From: RGIG4140 sp045532865
GTDB lineage: Bacteria > Pseudomonadota > Alphaproteobacteria > CAAHEQ01 > UBA3637
Assembly: GCA_045532865.1 (NCBI GenBank)
Contig: JAZSGT010000048.1
Span: forward strand, 1 to 64,000
Direction of reading: 5' to 3'
DNA length: 64,000 nt
Both the position numbers and the translations under genes were made by a program. Under the pieces are notes generated by a model. That model worked only from the letters and a program-made list of their open reading frames with translations, had not been told where the DNA came from and did no database searches. Shown here one piece after another: positions 9,200 through 16,596 of the stretch (its first letter is position 1; each line of letters opens with the position of its first letter).

Positions 9200-9646
9200 T
9201 TAAAAATCATAGTAAGTGGTGTCTCCAATATCTCTGGATCGGATATTTAATTTTTCATCCCCAATTTTTCCACCAATATGCCTTGAATTTTCATGGTCTG
9301 TTTTTTTTAGGCGAACATTGTCATCCCCAATATAGCCATTGACATAAGTGGTGTTCCCTCGTTCACGTTCTTGAGTCCTGACTTTTTTATCACCGATTCT
9401 CCCATCGGTGTAGGATGTATTGCCGATATTTCTTGTTTTTGTTCGAACCTTATCAGCGCCAATTTTTCCATCGGTATAAGTGGTGTTCCCAACATTATAT
9501 TTTTTGATGTTGATTTTGTTGCCTTTGTCATCATTACCCTGACAATATTGTGTATTTCCAATATACCGACATTTAATATCAGCCTTTAAAGGAAGGGAAA
9601 AAAGAAAAATACTGATTGCAAGAAGAATAAAAGTATATTTTTTCAT
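9200..9646 (-). CDS. Small exported protein with tandem IGNTxYTDGxIG repeats
   Basis: The 148-residue protein has a cleavable signal peptide (LPLKADI, cleavage after about residue 22). The rest is five to six tandem units of about 22 residues with consensus (I/V)GNTTYTDGxIGxxKVRTxxR. Such short Gly/Asn/Asp-turn repeats suggest a small beta-sheet or beta-solenoid in the periplasm or outer surface. Two Cys at the start of the mature protein could form a disulfide. The gene begins 30 bases after the sialyltransferase-like gene ends and is probably its operon partner. Function unknown. Confidence 0.75.
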   Translation of the reverse strand: MKKYTFILLAISIFLFSLPLKADIKCRYIGNTQYCQGNDDKGNKINIKKYNVGNTTYTDGKIGADKVRTKTRNIGNTSYTDGRIGDKKVRTQERERGNTTYVNGYIGDDNVRLKKTDHENSRHIGGKIGDEKLNIRSRDIGDTTYYDF

Positions 9647-9676
9647 CTATTGTTCCGTTGGTGTTGAGGGGGTTTT

Positions 9677-10948
9677 TTAAAAAAAATGTTCATAAAGAAT
9701 GACTTGTGCAGGTGTTACTTGTCCATCTTTTAGTAAGGCTGCTAAATAATGATCATCTAACATTGCCATAGGAGATGTTGTATATTTAGGTCGTTTGGCA
9801 TAGAATAAGATATCTTCTTTGTTGAGTGAAAAGAACAATGAAGAACTAAATCCAGCTGTTAATGTTGGTTTTAAGCCTGCAATAATAAATGTTTCAAAAG
9901 GAACTTCTGCCGGAATTTCTATAATATCAGGAAAGTTGGTTTGAATAAATTTTTGTTTGTATATTTTATCATACGCAGGATGAGGTTTGAAAAACCAAAC
10001 ATACTCTTGAGGGTTTTCTAATTTAAAGTTTTCTAATTTATTTTCTTTTAAAAGAGATAAAACCTTTATTTCTGCATCCATATAGGCTTTGAGGCCAAAA
10101 TGAAACCCTGTTACAAACATAATTGATTTTTTATTTTGCATTAGGTTTTTGTATTTTTCATAATCAAATCCACTGAGTTTAAAAACAATCTTTTTTTGTT
10201 CAGGGGTTAGTGTTTGAGCAAGGGTATAAAAATTGGTTTCAACTAAATTAAGATCATTAAATTTAGTAAATATTTTTTCCAATCTTTTAATTTTTTTAAA
10301 TTGATTAGCTTTTAAAAAATGATAGGTGACGGGATAAAAATATCTTAGCCCAAAGACATTACGGACAAGCCATATATTTTTATTTTCAGGTTCGAGAAGT
10401 TCGGCTGTTTCTTGCTTGAGTGTGTCCATAAATAGGCTTGTCTCATTCGAAACAGCATCATTCCACTTTAAGACATCACCATACCCATCTTCATATAAAT
10501 GAATGGCTTTAATACGTTGTTTTGGAATAAAATCTAAAAGGGGTTTAACAGAGGTAGCCACTTTATCAAAACTTGCGTGAATGACAATGGCTGCTGAAGG
10601 TGTTTCAGAGATTTCATCAAAAACGGTTGTTGTTAAGTTCACAAGATTAGCAAGAGGTTGATTTTTAGCCACTGGAATTTCAACAGTGTTATATTCATCT
10701 AAATTAAAGACTTGTCCTCTGCTTGGAAAACGGTTCCACCCAATGATTTTTTTTGTTTCTTTGGGTAGTTTTGAAAATTCTATGATTTGAGATAAGGCAG
10801 GCGCTGTTGCGTGTGTTTCAAAAAAAATGTGAATTTCTTTTTTAGGAAAAGGCAAATAGTGGTATATATCCCAAAAATAAGAGGTGCCATAACCCAATGT
10901 AAGAGAGATAATAAAAGCAATTAGGTAGTGTTTGTATTTTTTGAGCAT
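9677..10948 (-). CDS. Putative sialyltransferase-like glycosyltransferase (GT80-type motifs)
   Basis: The 423-residue protein starts with a hydrophobic segment (about 8-26), a membrane anchor or signal. It carries the three short motifs shared by bacterial sialyltransferases: (D/E)(D/E)G in LYEDGYG (residues 153-155), HP in FFKPHPAY (323-324), and SS in TAGFSSSLFF (368-370). The N-terminal IHIFFETHATAPAL resembles the first strand of GT80 enzymes. These enzymes transfer sialic acid from CMP-sialic acid to galactosides. No CMP-sialic acid synthesis gene is visible here, so the donor could be another CMP-sugar. A good promoter lies upstream, and the gene is coupled to the small repeat protein downstream. 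Family call moderate, substrate unproven. Confidence 0.55.
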   Translation of the reverse strand: MLKKYKHYLIAFIISLTLGYGTSYFWDIYHYLPFPKKEIHIFFETHATAPALSQIIEFSKLPKETKKIIGWNRFPSRGQVFNLDEYNTVEIPVAKNQPLANLVNLTTTVFDEISETPSAAIVIHASFDKVATSVKPLLDFIPKQRIKAIHLYEDGYGDVLKWNDAVSNETSLFMDTLKQETAELLEPENKNIWLVRNVFGLRYFYPVTYHFLKANQFKKIKRLEKIFTKFNDLNLVETNFYTLAQTLTPEQKKIVFKLSGFDYEKYKNLMQNKKSIMFVTGFHFGLKAYMDAEIKVLSLLKENKLENFKLENPQEYVWFFKPHPAYDKIYKQKFIQTNFPDIIEIPAEVPFETFIIAGLKPTLTAGFSSSLFFSLNKEDILFYAKRPKYTTSPMAMLDDHYLAALLKDGQVTPAQVILYEHFF

Positions 10949-10978
10949 GTTTTATCCTGTATGATTTTTTATTTTCTC

Positions 10979-11006
10979 ATATTAACATATTTATTAAGCA
11001 TGTCAA
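10979..11006 (-). promoter_or_regulatory. Promoter for the sialyltransferase-like gene
   Basis: On the minus strand TTGACA is followed after 16 bases by TAATAT, about 30 bases before the ATG at 10948. Confidence 0.6.
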
Positions 11007-11042
11007 AAAAAATATGATGTTTTTTGTAAAAAATAAAAAGAG

Positions 11043-11071
11043 TTGAATTTTGATGGAAAATTTGCTAAAAT
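11043..11071 (+). promoter_or_regulatory. Promoter for the small gene at 11117
   Basis: TTGAAT is followed after 17 bases by TAAAAT. Transcription would start near 11078. Confidence 0.55.
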
Positions 11072-11116
11072 GCTATTTAAAATAATGATGTGAAAATAAG
11101 AAGAGAAAATGTGAAC

Positions 11117-11353
11117 ATGTCCCCTGCAGAGTTAGAAAGTTTAAAAAAGACAAAACAAATTGAAAAAGTTGATATAGGTTATAGAAAAAAAGCGCTTAGT
11201 CAATCACGCCATTTTTTTACAAAAGATTCGATGAATGCCCCAAAGTGTATGCGTCAAATGTGGATTAAAAATCATAATGAGCATTATAAAAAGGTTTTAA
11301 AAGATCCTTTGTACGATGCAAGATGTTTTTTTGCTGTTAAAGAAAGAGATTGA
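11117..11353 (+). CDS. Small basic protein of unknown function
   Basis: I do not recognise this protein of 78 residues (MSPAELESLKK start). It is rich in Lys, Arg and His, with no signal peptide or membrane segment. A GTG at 11090 in the same frame would give 87 residues, but it lies only about 12 bases after the predicted transcription start and lacks a Shine-Dalgarno; a GTG at 11111 is another option. The start is therefore uncertain. A good promoter upstream and an inverted repeat after the stop support a real gene. Confidence 0.6.
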   Translation: MSPAELESLKKTKQIEKVDIGYRKKALSQSRHFFTKDSMNAPKCMRQMWIKNHNEHYKKVLKDPLYDARCFFAVKERD

Positions 11354-11398
11354 TTTTTAATGTTTTTTATTTAATTAAAAACAGTTTTAAAAATCAAT
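11349..11398. terminator. Inverted repeat between convergent genes, terminator candidate
   Basis: A perfect 12-base inverted repeat (ATTGATTTTTAA and TTAAAAATCAAT) has its arms at 11349-11360 and 11387-11398. The stem is AT-rich and the loop long, so it is a weak terminator on its own. Confidence 0.4.
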
Positions 11399-11420
11399 TT
11401 GTTAACTTGTGTATGGACTT

Positions 11421-11816
11421 TTATTTCTGGTTTTGAAGGTAATCTTTAATAATAAGGCCTGCTGCTTTTTTTTGCCCTTGATTTGCAAGTAACTTGGCGC
11501 ATTTGACACGCTCAGCCCACAAGATATCATAGTCTCGTTTTTTCCTGGCATCTTGTGCTTTTTGAAGAGGAGAATCCTTTTGTTCCATTCTTTTGACATA
11601 GTCTTCGCCATATTGCATTCTCAAATAGGCTCGTTTGGGATTTTCACCTTTTAAATCAAAATGAGCCGTTACAGAATCTATATATTCTTCCATTCGATCA
11701 CCACCATCTTCATACTCTGGGGAATAAGAAATATGGAGTGTGAATTTTAATTTGTCCCCTTCGTAAACATCTTCGATTCTGGAGTTGTAATTTTCATGTG
11801 TTCTAACGTGTCTCAT
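11421..11816 (-). CDS. Hypothetical cytosolic protein
   Basis: I do not recognise this 131-residue protein. The first half looks beta-rich (KLKFTLHISYSPEYEDG). The second half is helical and charged, ending in KKAAGLIIKDYLQNQK. It has no signal peptide or membrane segment. AAAGGATATCACC before the ATG gives a good Shine-Dalgarno. It is convergent with the small gene at 11117 and has no obvious operon partner. Confidence 0.7.
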   Translation of the reverse strand: MRHVRTHENYNSRIEDVYEGDKLKFTLHISYSPEYEDGGDRMEEYIDSVTAHFDLKGENPKRAYLRMQYGEDYVKRMEQKDSPLQKAQDARKKRDYDILWAERVKCAKLLANQGQKKAAGLIIKDYLQNQK

Positions 11817-11875
11817 GGTGATATCCTTTCAATGAGTTCATTCATTATATAGCAAATTTTGGTGTTTTAGACAAT

Positions 11876-11902
11876 AAAAAAATCCCTTTTTCAAGGGATT
11901 TT
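11876..11902 (-). terminator. Rho-independent terminator after an ankyrin gene
   Basis: AAATCCCTT pairs with AAGGGATTT around a short loop, followed on the minus strand by a T-run. It lies just past the stop at 11918. Confidence 0.85.
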
Positions 11903-11917
11903 AAATAAAACAATTTT

Positions 11918-12775
11918 TTAATCTTTTATTCTTTCTGTTTTTAAGAATTTTGATTTGATTAAATGTGCTTTTTGAGAGGTTATAAATTTTTCTTTATTTT
12001 GTGTAATGTTAAGCATTTGATAAGTTGGATTTTCTTCTAATTCATTTTTAATAAGTGTTACCGTGTTATTGGCTTGTGCTTTTGCAACGATTAAAAGTTC
12101 AAACATGTCAATATCTTTATTTTTTACTGCGTGGTCAATAGGTGTTGTGCCCTTTTTGTCTTGTACATCAACTTTTGCACCAAAGTTGATGAGTAATGCA
12201 GCTGTTTTGGTATCTTTTGCAAGAACAGCCAAGTGCAAAGGTGTTTGCCCTTTTTCATCTGTAATATCAGTTTTAGATCCTTTGGATAATAAAAATTTAG
12301 TTAAATTATGATTGTTTTTTTGGACGGCAAGGTGAAGAGCTGTTTGACCCCAAATGTTTTGTTTGTTTAAATCGGCACCTGCGCTAACAAGACGGTTGGC
12401 AAGAATTTGATTGTTTGTTAAGATGGCTGCTAAAAGAGGTGTTTTACCATGATTGTCAGCTTCATCAACCTTGGCATTGTTATCAAGTAAAATATCAACA
12501 ATTTTTTGATGGTTGTTATGGGTGGCATTTAAGAGTGCTGTTTCACCTGTTGCATGTGCTTTTTGGTTGGGGTTGGCTCCCATTTCAAGTAAATAGCCTG
12601 TCATTCGTTCATCACCTCTTTCGCTGGCACGAATAAGAGCTGTTGTGCCAATTAAATCTGTGCAATTAACATCCACCTCTTTTTGGCGAACCATGGCTTC
12701 AACTGTTATAAAATCCCCTTTGCTAGCTGCTTGTAAAAAATATTCATCTTGAGTTAATTTTGTGTCTTTTATCAT
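11918..12775 (-). CDS. Ankyrin repeat protein
   Basis: The 285-residue protein is almost entirely ankyrin repeats: about seven units over residues 10-232 with the usual G-TALxxA and GADLN/GAKVD signatures (for example GQTALHLAVQKNN). The last 50 residues are helical and charged. Ankyrin repeats are protein-binding scaffolds. In host-associated bacteria such proteins are often secreted effectors, but no export signal is visible here. AGGAG precedes the ATG at 12775. The leader contains a promoter, a palindrome and a hairpin with a T-tract directly before the Shine-Dalgarno, which may regulate it. A second ankyrin gene lies upstream. Confidence 0.9.
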   Translation of the reverse strand: MIKDTKLTQDEYFLQAASKGDFITVEAMVRQKEVDVNCTDLIGTTALIRASERGDERMTGYLLEMGANPNQKAHATGETALLNATHNNHQKIVDILLDNNAKVDEADNHGKTPLLAAILTNNQILANRLVSAGADLNKQNIWGQTALHLAVQKNNHNLTKFLLSKGSKTDITDEKGQTPLHLAVLAKDTKTAALLINFGAKVDVQDKKGTTPIDHAVKNKDIDMFELLIVAKAQANNTVTLIKNELEENPTYQMLNITQNKEKFITSQKAHLIKSKFLKTERIKD

Positions 12776-12785
12776 TTTTATCTCC

Positions 12786-12825
12786 TAAAAAATTTATAAG
12801 TGAATGAAAATAGTTCATTCACTTA
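12786..12825 (-). terminator. Perfect 12-bp hairpin with T-tract in the leader of the ankyrin gene (terminator or attenuator)
   Basis: TAAGTGAATGAA (12797-12808) pairs perfectly with TTCATTCACTTA (12814-12825) around a 5-base loop. On the minus strand it is followed by TAAATTTTTT and then the AGGAG of the gene starting at 12775. It lies downstream of the predicted promoter at 12872-12901, so it could act as an attenuator. Otherwise it may end transcription of the upstream ankyrin gene. Confidence 0.7.
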
Positions 12826-12842
12826 AATTAATGTTTGATGTG

Positions 12843-12859
12843 AAGAGTTAATAACTCTT
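12843..12859. repeat. 17-bp palindrome, possible operator
   Basis: AAGAGTTA and TAACTCTT are perfect mirror arms around one central base, about 13 bases downstream of the predicted -10 of the ankyrin gene promoter. Confidence 0.4.
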
Positions 12860-12871
12860 GCTCATAATTTA

Positions 12872-12901
12872 GTTTTATGTCTTTTTAAGTTTAACTGTCA
12901 A
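12872..12901 (-). promoter_or_regulatory. Promoter candidate for the ankyrin gene at 11918-12775
   Basis: On the minus strand TTGACA is followed after 18 bases by TAAAAC, between the two ankyrin genes. Confidence 0.45.
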
Positions 12902-12925
12902 GATGAATTTTTTTTTGTTATTTTT

Positions 12926-14035
12926 TTATGACCTTTCATCTCGATCTTTGCCTTTTTGTGGGCGATAATAAGGTTTTTGCGTTACAATTGGTTTTCCACT
13001 TGTCCATGCCTGACTTAAAAGAGGAATGCAATCAACACTATTTAGCCTGACAGCATATTCAAAAGGTGTTTGACCTTGTGAATTTTTAACTTTTTGATCG
13101 GCGCCATAGTTAAACAATAATTGAATCAAATCAGGTCTATTGAGGCGAACGGCTGCATGAAGAGGTGAAGTGTATTTGTCTTTTAAATTAGGGTCTGCTC
13201 CATATTCAAGCAACACTTTGGCTGTTTTTTCAGCCCCACGTTCAATGGCTTGCATTAACGGACTTTTGTCATTTGTTCCAACGCTGTTGACATGAAAAAC
13301 TGAAGCGCATTTTTCTGCCATTGTTTCAATTGTCTTAGGGTTGTTAGATTGGGCTGCATAGTGGACAGCATTATTCCTTGATGGTAAATTCGGTATGTAT
13401 AAAAATGCTGTTGAAAACATGGCTAATATTTTAACGCTATCAACAAGTGTACTGTATGTTGTGTTAATTTCAGCTCCAATGTCAATAAGAGCGCCAACGG
13501 CATCATCATTTCCCTTTAAAGCAGCGAGTTGAAGAGGGGTTAGTTCATTTTCAAACTTATCCACATCTTCAAATCTTCGGCCCATGGCTCTGATACAGTC
13601 ACCACGGTTTAATCGTGCTGCCAAGCGTAAAGGGTCAACGCCTTTGTTTTCTCCTTTTTCAAGAGGGGCACCTCGTTTAGCCAGGGCTTCTAGAACATCA
13701 GGCCAATTCTTTTCTATTGCCATAACGACATATGTTTTGTCAAAAGATGGGTGCGTTGTTGTATTTTCCATATGTGTAGCAATCATGCGAGAAATTTCTC
13801 TTTTCCCTTCGCACATGGCAGTGTATAAACCACATTCGAGGCTGTTATGATCCATTTTATCATCCTCTTCATCAATGAGCAAAAAGACCATTTTGGGATT
13901 GTTGTTTTCAATGGCGATATCTAATGCAGTGTCATAACCATCGCTGGCATTAACACTGGCACCCATACAAATAGCCTCTAAAGCTCTTTGATAATCATTT
14001 TTACGAACAGCATCTATTAAATCATAATTTGGCAT
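12926..14035 (-). CDS. Ankyrin repeat protein
   Basis: The 369-residue protein consists of about nine ankyrin units from the N-terminus to residue 345. Clear copies include TPLQLAALKGNDDAVG, SPLMQAIERGAEKTA and SPLHAAVRLNRPDLIQLL; the N-terminal copies are more diverged. The C-terminal 25 residues are basic and unstructured. There is no signal peptide. AAAGGAA precedes the ATG at 14035. It lies upstream of, and on the same strand as, the ankyrin gene at 11918-12775, with a separate promoter between them. Likely a protein-interaction scaffold; partner unknown. Confidence 0.9.
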   Translation of the reverse strand: MPNYDLIDAVRKNDYQRALEAICMGASVNASDGYDTALDIAIENNNPKMVFLLIDEEDDKMDHNSLECGLYTAMCEGKREISRMIATHMENTTTHPSFDKTYVVMAIEKNWPDVLEALAKRGAPLEKGENKGVDPLRLAARLNRGDCIRAMGRRFEDVDKFENELTPLQLAALKGNDDAVGALIDIGAEINTTYSTLVDSVKILAMFSTAFLYIPNLPSRNNAVHYAAQSNNPKTIETMAEKCASVFHVNSVGTNDKSPLMQAIERGAEKTAKVLLEYGADPNLKDKYTSPLHAAVRLNRPDLIQLLFNYGADQKVKNSQGQTPFEYAVRLNSVDCIPLLSQAWTSGKPIVTQKPYYRPQKGKDRDERS

Positions 14036-14551
14036 ATAAATTCCTTTTGTTACAAATAAATTGAAGATATTAATTTTATTTTAGAATTTATGTGTGTTGT
14101 TTTTGTTTCCTCCTTAAAGGTGTGTTTTGTTCACCTAAAAAAATGGTAACTTAAATTTCTTTTGTTTTCAATTTTTTTTAATCAATTGTATTGAAAATTT
14201 ATTTAATTTTTATAAAATTTGACATAATTTTAAAAATGTGATAGTCTATATTTTATACGCTTCATTAAAAAATCTCTAATTTATTGAATTTTAATCTTAA
14301 ATTGCTTGAAAAATAATTTAAAAAACTTGCGATTCGTTTTGATTTAGATATATATCTTCAGTTTTTTTATTGTAGTTTCACGGGTTTTTTACATGAATTC
14401 TTTTTAATTTTGGCGTATATAGGTCTTATTGTTCCTCTTGAGCTTAATGAAAAAATAAAAAAAATTATTTATAATGCAACAAAATAGGGATTGATAAAAA
14501 AGGGTTTGCAAGAAATACAAACCCTAAAAAATATAAATTTTTATTTTCTGA
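14036..14551. other. Long AT-rich non-coding stretch
   Basis: This 516-base region is very AT-rich and has no convincing frame. It holds the terminator near 14497-14530 and a short hairpin (AGGTG/CACCT at 14119-14136). On the minus strand AAGGAGG near 14110 is not followed by a start codon. It is likely the leader and promoter region of the ankyrin gene at 14035. Confidence 0.5.
14497..14530 (-). terminator. Rho-independent terminator after the N/T/P-rich protein
   Basis: AGGGTTTG pairs with CAAACCCT around a 9-base loop, with A- and T-runs on either side, about 25 bases past the stop at 14552. Confidence 0.85.
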
Positions 14552-14971
14552 TTAAAAAGTATATTCTGTATTTACTTTGTTGAAGCCAATCTTCACAGTG
14601 GTATTCTCGTCCACTTTATGTGTTGTTATATTATCAGCTGCATTTGCAAGAGCCTCAATGAACCCTCCTTGGTTTTTAGAAGGATCACTGATTTGAACAT
14701 CTTGACTAGCAGAAGGTTCGTGTGCTGGATTTGTGGGAGTTCCCTTTGCGATATAATTCCAATCTGTTGTTGGTTGATTGTTTGGGTCTACTATTTGAGG
14801 ATTGTTATCAATGTTATCAGTATAATTTGTTGAAGGGGTTGTGGGCACTTCAACGTTAAGGCTTGGCTCTTCTCCTGCAAGAGGAAGCATTGTTAAATCT
14901 GTTTCTGCATCCATGGGTTGATCCCATTCGTTGCCAAGTTTTACAGCTGATGTTGGATTTTGATTGTTCAT
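14552..14971 (-). CDS. Low-complexity Asn/Thr/Pro/Asp-rich protein
   Basis: I do not recognise this 139-residue acidic protein. Residues 1-100 are low complexity (Asn, Thr, Pro, Asp, Glu) and probably disordered. The last 40 residues look more ordered (GGFIEALANAADNI, TTVKIGFNKV). There is no signal peptide. AAAGGAAC lies before the ATG, and a strong terminator follows the gene. An exported or effector-like role is possible but not shown. Confidence 0.65.
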   Translation of the reverse strand: MNNQNPTSAVKLGNEWDQPMDAETDLTMLPLAGEEPSLNVEVPTTPSTNYTDNIDNNPQIVDPNNQPTTDWNYIAKGTPTNPAHEPSASQDVQISDPSKNQGGFIEALANAADNITTHKVDENTTVKIGFNKVNTEYTF

Positions 14972-15168
14972 ATGAGTTCCTTTATAAATTTTGTTGTCTT
15001 ATCTTTTTATTATAACGCAAAAGAATGTTTGTGTCAAAAAAAGAAAAATGACCTCTTTTTTTGGGAAAAATAGAGCTTTACATAAAAAAAGGACCTATGG
15101 TTTGTAGGCTTTTTTTTATAAGATTAAATTGCTGATTTTTGTTTTTTGTTTTGATAAATAGTCCTTCA

Positions 15169-15237
15169 ACTCTTCGGTCATCTAATCGATAATCATATAA
15201 AAAAACCACCCCAAAGGGTGGTTTTTTAAATGGTGCC
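15169..15237 (-). repeat. Direct repeat copy 1 of the unit downstream of tRNA-Thr
   Basis: This 69-base segment matches 15318-15386 at all but about five positions, offset 149 bases. It contains the CCACCC/GGGTGG terminator and ends in GGCACCA, the same bases as the tRNA 3' end in the other copy. Confidence 0.85.
15199..15228 (-). terminator. Rho-independent terminator, second copy
   Basis: CCACCC pairs with GGGTGG and is followed by a T-run on the minus strand; A- and T-runs flank both sides. Confidence 0.8.
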
Positions 15238-15317
15238 TCGTGTGTGAAAGATAAATCTTTCATCCCTCGCACGGCTCGGGACCGGCTAACGCCGTCGTGC
15301 CTGCAAGCAGCCACCTG
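15238..15317 (-). ncRNA. GC-rich structured island between repeat copies, candidate small RNA or decayed tRNA unit
   Basis: About 80 bases with far higher G+C than the surroundings. On the minus strand there are two short hairpins, CGGC-GTTA-GCCG and TGAAAGA-TTTA-TCTTTCA, and the run continues into GGCACCA and a terminator. It lies downstream of tRNA-Thr in the same orientation. It does not fold into a clear tRNA and matches no RNA family I can name. An open frame crosses it but also reads through the terminator, so it is not counted as a gene. Confidence 0.4.
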
Positions 15318-15379
15318 ACTCTTCGGCCAGCCAATCGATAACCATATAAAAAAACCACCCCAAAGGGTGGATTTTTAAA

Positions 15380-15386
<7 letters not shown>
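15318..15386 (-). repeat. Direct repeat copy 2, including the tRNA-Thr 3' end
   Basis: Second copy of the 69-base unit described at 15169-15237; its end overlaps the last bases of the tRNA gene. Confidence 0.85.
15346..15376 (-). terminator. Rho-independent terminator of tRNA-Thr
   Basis: CCACCC pairs with GGGTGG followed by a T-run on the minus strand, starting about 10 bases after the tRNA CCA end. Confidence 0.85.
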
Positions 15387-15455
<69 letters not shown>

Positions 15456-15467
15456 GCTGTGTGATTA

Positions 15468-15496
15468 TTTATACACGATAAAAAAAAGAAATGCAA
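15468..15496 (-). promoter_or_regulatory. Promoter of tRNA-Thr
   Basis: On the minus strand TTGCAT is followed after 17 bases by TATAAA, 13 bases before the tRNA 5' end. Confidence 0.65.
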
Positions 15497-15570
15497 GCGT
15501 TTTTTTAAAAGAAAGTTAAAAAAAATGTATTTTTTTTAAAAGTGATTGATTCTTATTTGTTTTTTTTATT

Positions 15571-16173
15571 TTAGCAATCTCTTTGACGGGGTTTTGCAAC
15601 AAAAAAGCCGGATTGTTCATGAAATTTAGCGTCAAAACCATTCTTGTTGAAACAATTTAACCACCATTTTTGACTTTTGATAACGCGAGGGTCTGTTGTT
15701 TTTGCTCGATATTCAGTTCCACCAGCTTTTTCATCATCTTCAGTTGTAAGGTGAATGGCAACAACCATTTTGGCTGATTTAAACTTGTCTAAAACAGCTG
15801 GAATTTCTTCTTCCTTTACACAAGTGAGCACTTCATTACAGTAAATAAGGTCGTGATTGATAGGCTCTTTATAATCTAAAATAGATCCGATGGTTACATT
15901 TGGATGAATTGTATTATAATCTCTAACATCAATGCCATTGACACGCATACCCATTTTTTCAGCTTGAACGAGCAATTTGCCAGATGCGCAACCACAATCA
16001 AAAAAAGACATTGGTTTTTCACCAAACTCTTCTTGATACAAATTTGCAATTTTTTTTACAGGGTGTGTGTAAATGTCCCACATATTGCCTTTTTTATCTG
16101 AAGCTGTGTAGGTGTAGGAGCATTTGATTTCGTAATAGTGCTTTTTTCTAAATAATTTAAAAATATTAAACAT
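15571..16173 (-). CDS. SAM-dependent methyltransferase, class I
   Basis: From the ATG at 16173 the protein has 200 residues. FFDCGCASGKLL is motif I of class I methyltransferases (SAM-binding Gly loop). NGIDVRDYN follows as the acidic end of strand 2, and HDLIYCNEVL corresponds to motif IV. The target cannot be told from the sequence. The frame extends to a TTG at 16215, but neither start has a strong Shine-Dalgarno, so the N-terminus is uncertain. The gene appears to stand alone. Confidence 0.75.
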   Translation of the reverse strand: MFNIFKLFRKKHYYEIKCSYTYTASDKKGNMWDIYTHPVKKIANLYQEEFGEKPMSFFDCGCASGKLLVQAEKMGMRVNGIDVRDYNTIHPNVTIGSILDYKEPINHDLIYCNEVLTCVKEEEIPAVLDKFKSAKMVVAIHLTTEDDEKAGGTEYRAKTTDPRVIKSQKWWLNCFNKNGFDAKFHEQSGFFVAKPRQRDC

Positions 16174-16242
16174 TGGAATTTTTTTAACCTTAAAAATTCC
16201 CCATTTTTGTTGCAAGAAGTATATCTTATTTTTATGATTTTT

Positions 16243-16440
16243 TCAATGAAAATTTAACATCTGTTTAAAGTGGGTTGCACGATATTTTTTGTGAATTTTT
16301 ATGTATGGAATGTTTTTTTTATTTTCTTGAGGAATTTTGAATTTGTGGTGTGCAATTTTATTGCCAGATTCTGTAAAAAGTTCATGCAAAACTGGTTGAG
16401 GTAAAGCATCTAAATAAATGCTTAAGTTATCCATAGTCAT
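16243..16440 (-). CDS. Possible small protein, 65 residues
   Basis: The short frame (MTMDNLSIYLDALPQ start) has a protein-like composition and ends in a basic, His-rich tail. No convincing Shine-Dalgarno precedes either Met. It lies upstream of the methyltransferase on the same strand. I do not recognise it; it could be a chance frame. Confidence 0.35.
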   Translation of the reverse strand: MTMDNLSIYLDALPQPVLHELFTESGNKIAHHKFKIPQENKKNIPYIKIHKKYRATHFKQMLNFH

Positions 16441-16596
16441 TGAGCCATAAGAAGTAGATAGGCTTACTTGTGCTTGCTTTGCCTGTATAACTTAGTGTAA
16501 AAAAGTTATTTCATACAAAAAAAGAGCGATGTGTTTGTTCGTAAAGCCAAGAGAGTAAACCCAATCTCTTAGGAAAAATTTTTAGTTACTGTCATT

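Noticed and set aside
11117..11816. Toxin-antitoxin pair of the two small genes
   Set aside because: They are convergent rather than co-transcribed, and neither resembles a known toxin or antitoxin.
15078..15314. 78-codon open frame on the minus strand
   Set aside because: It reads through the GC-rich island and a duplicated terminator, has no Shine-Dalgarno, and its composition follows the repeat rather than a protein.
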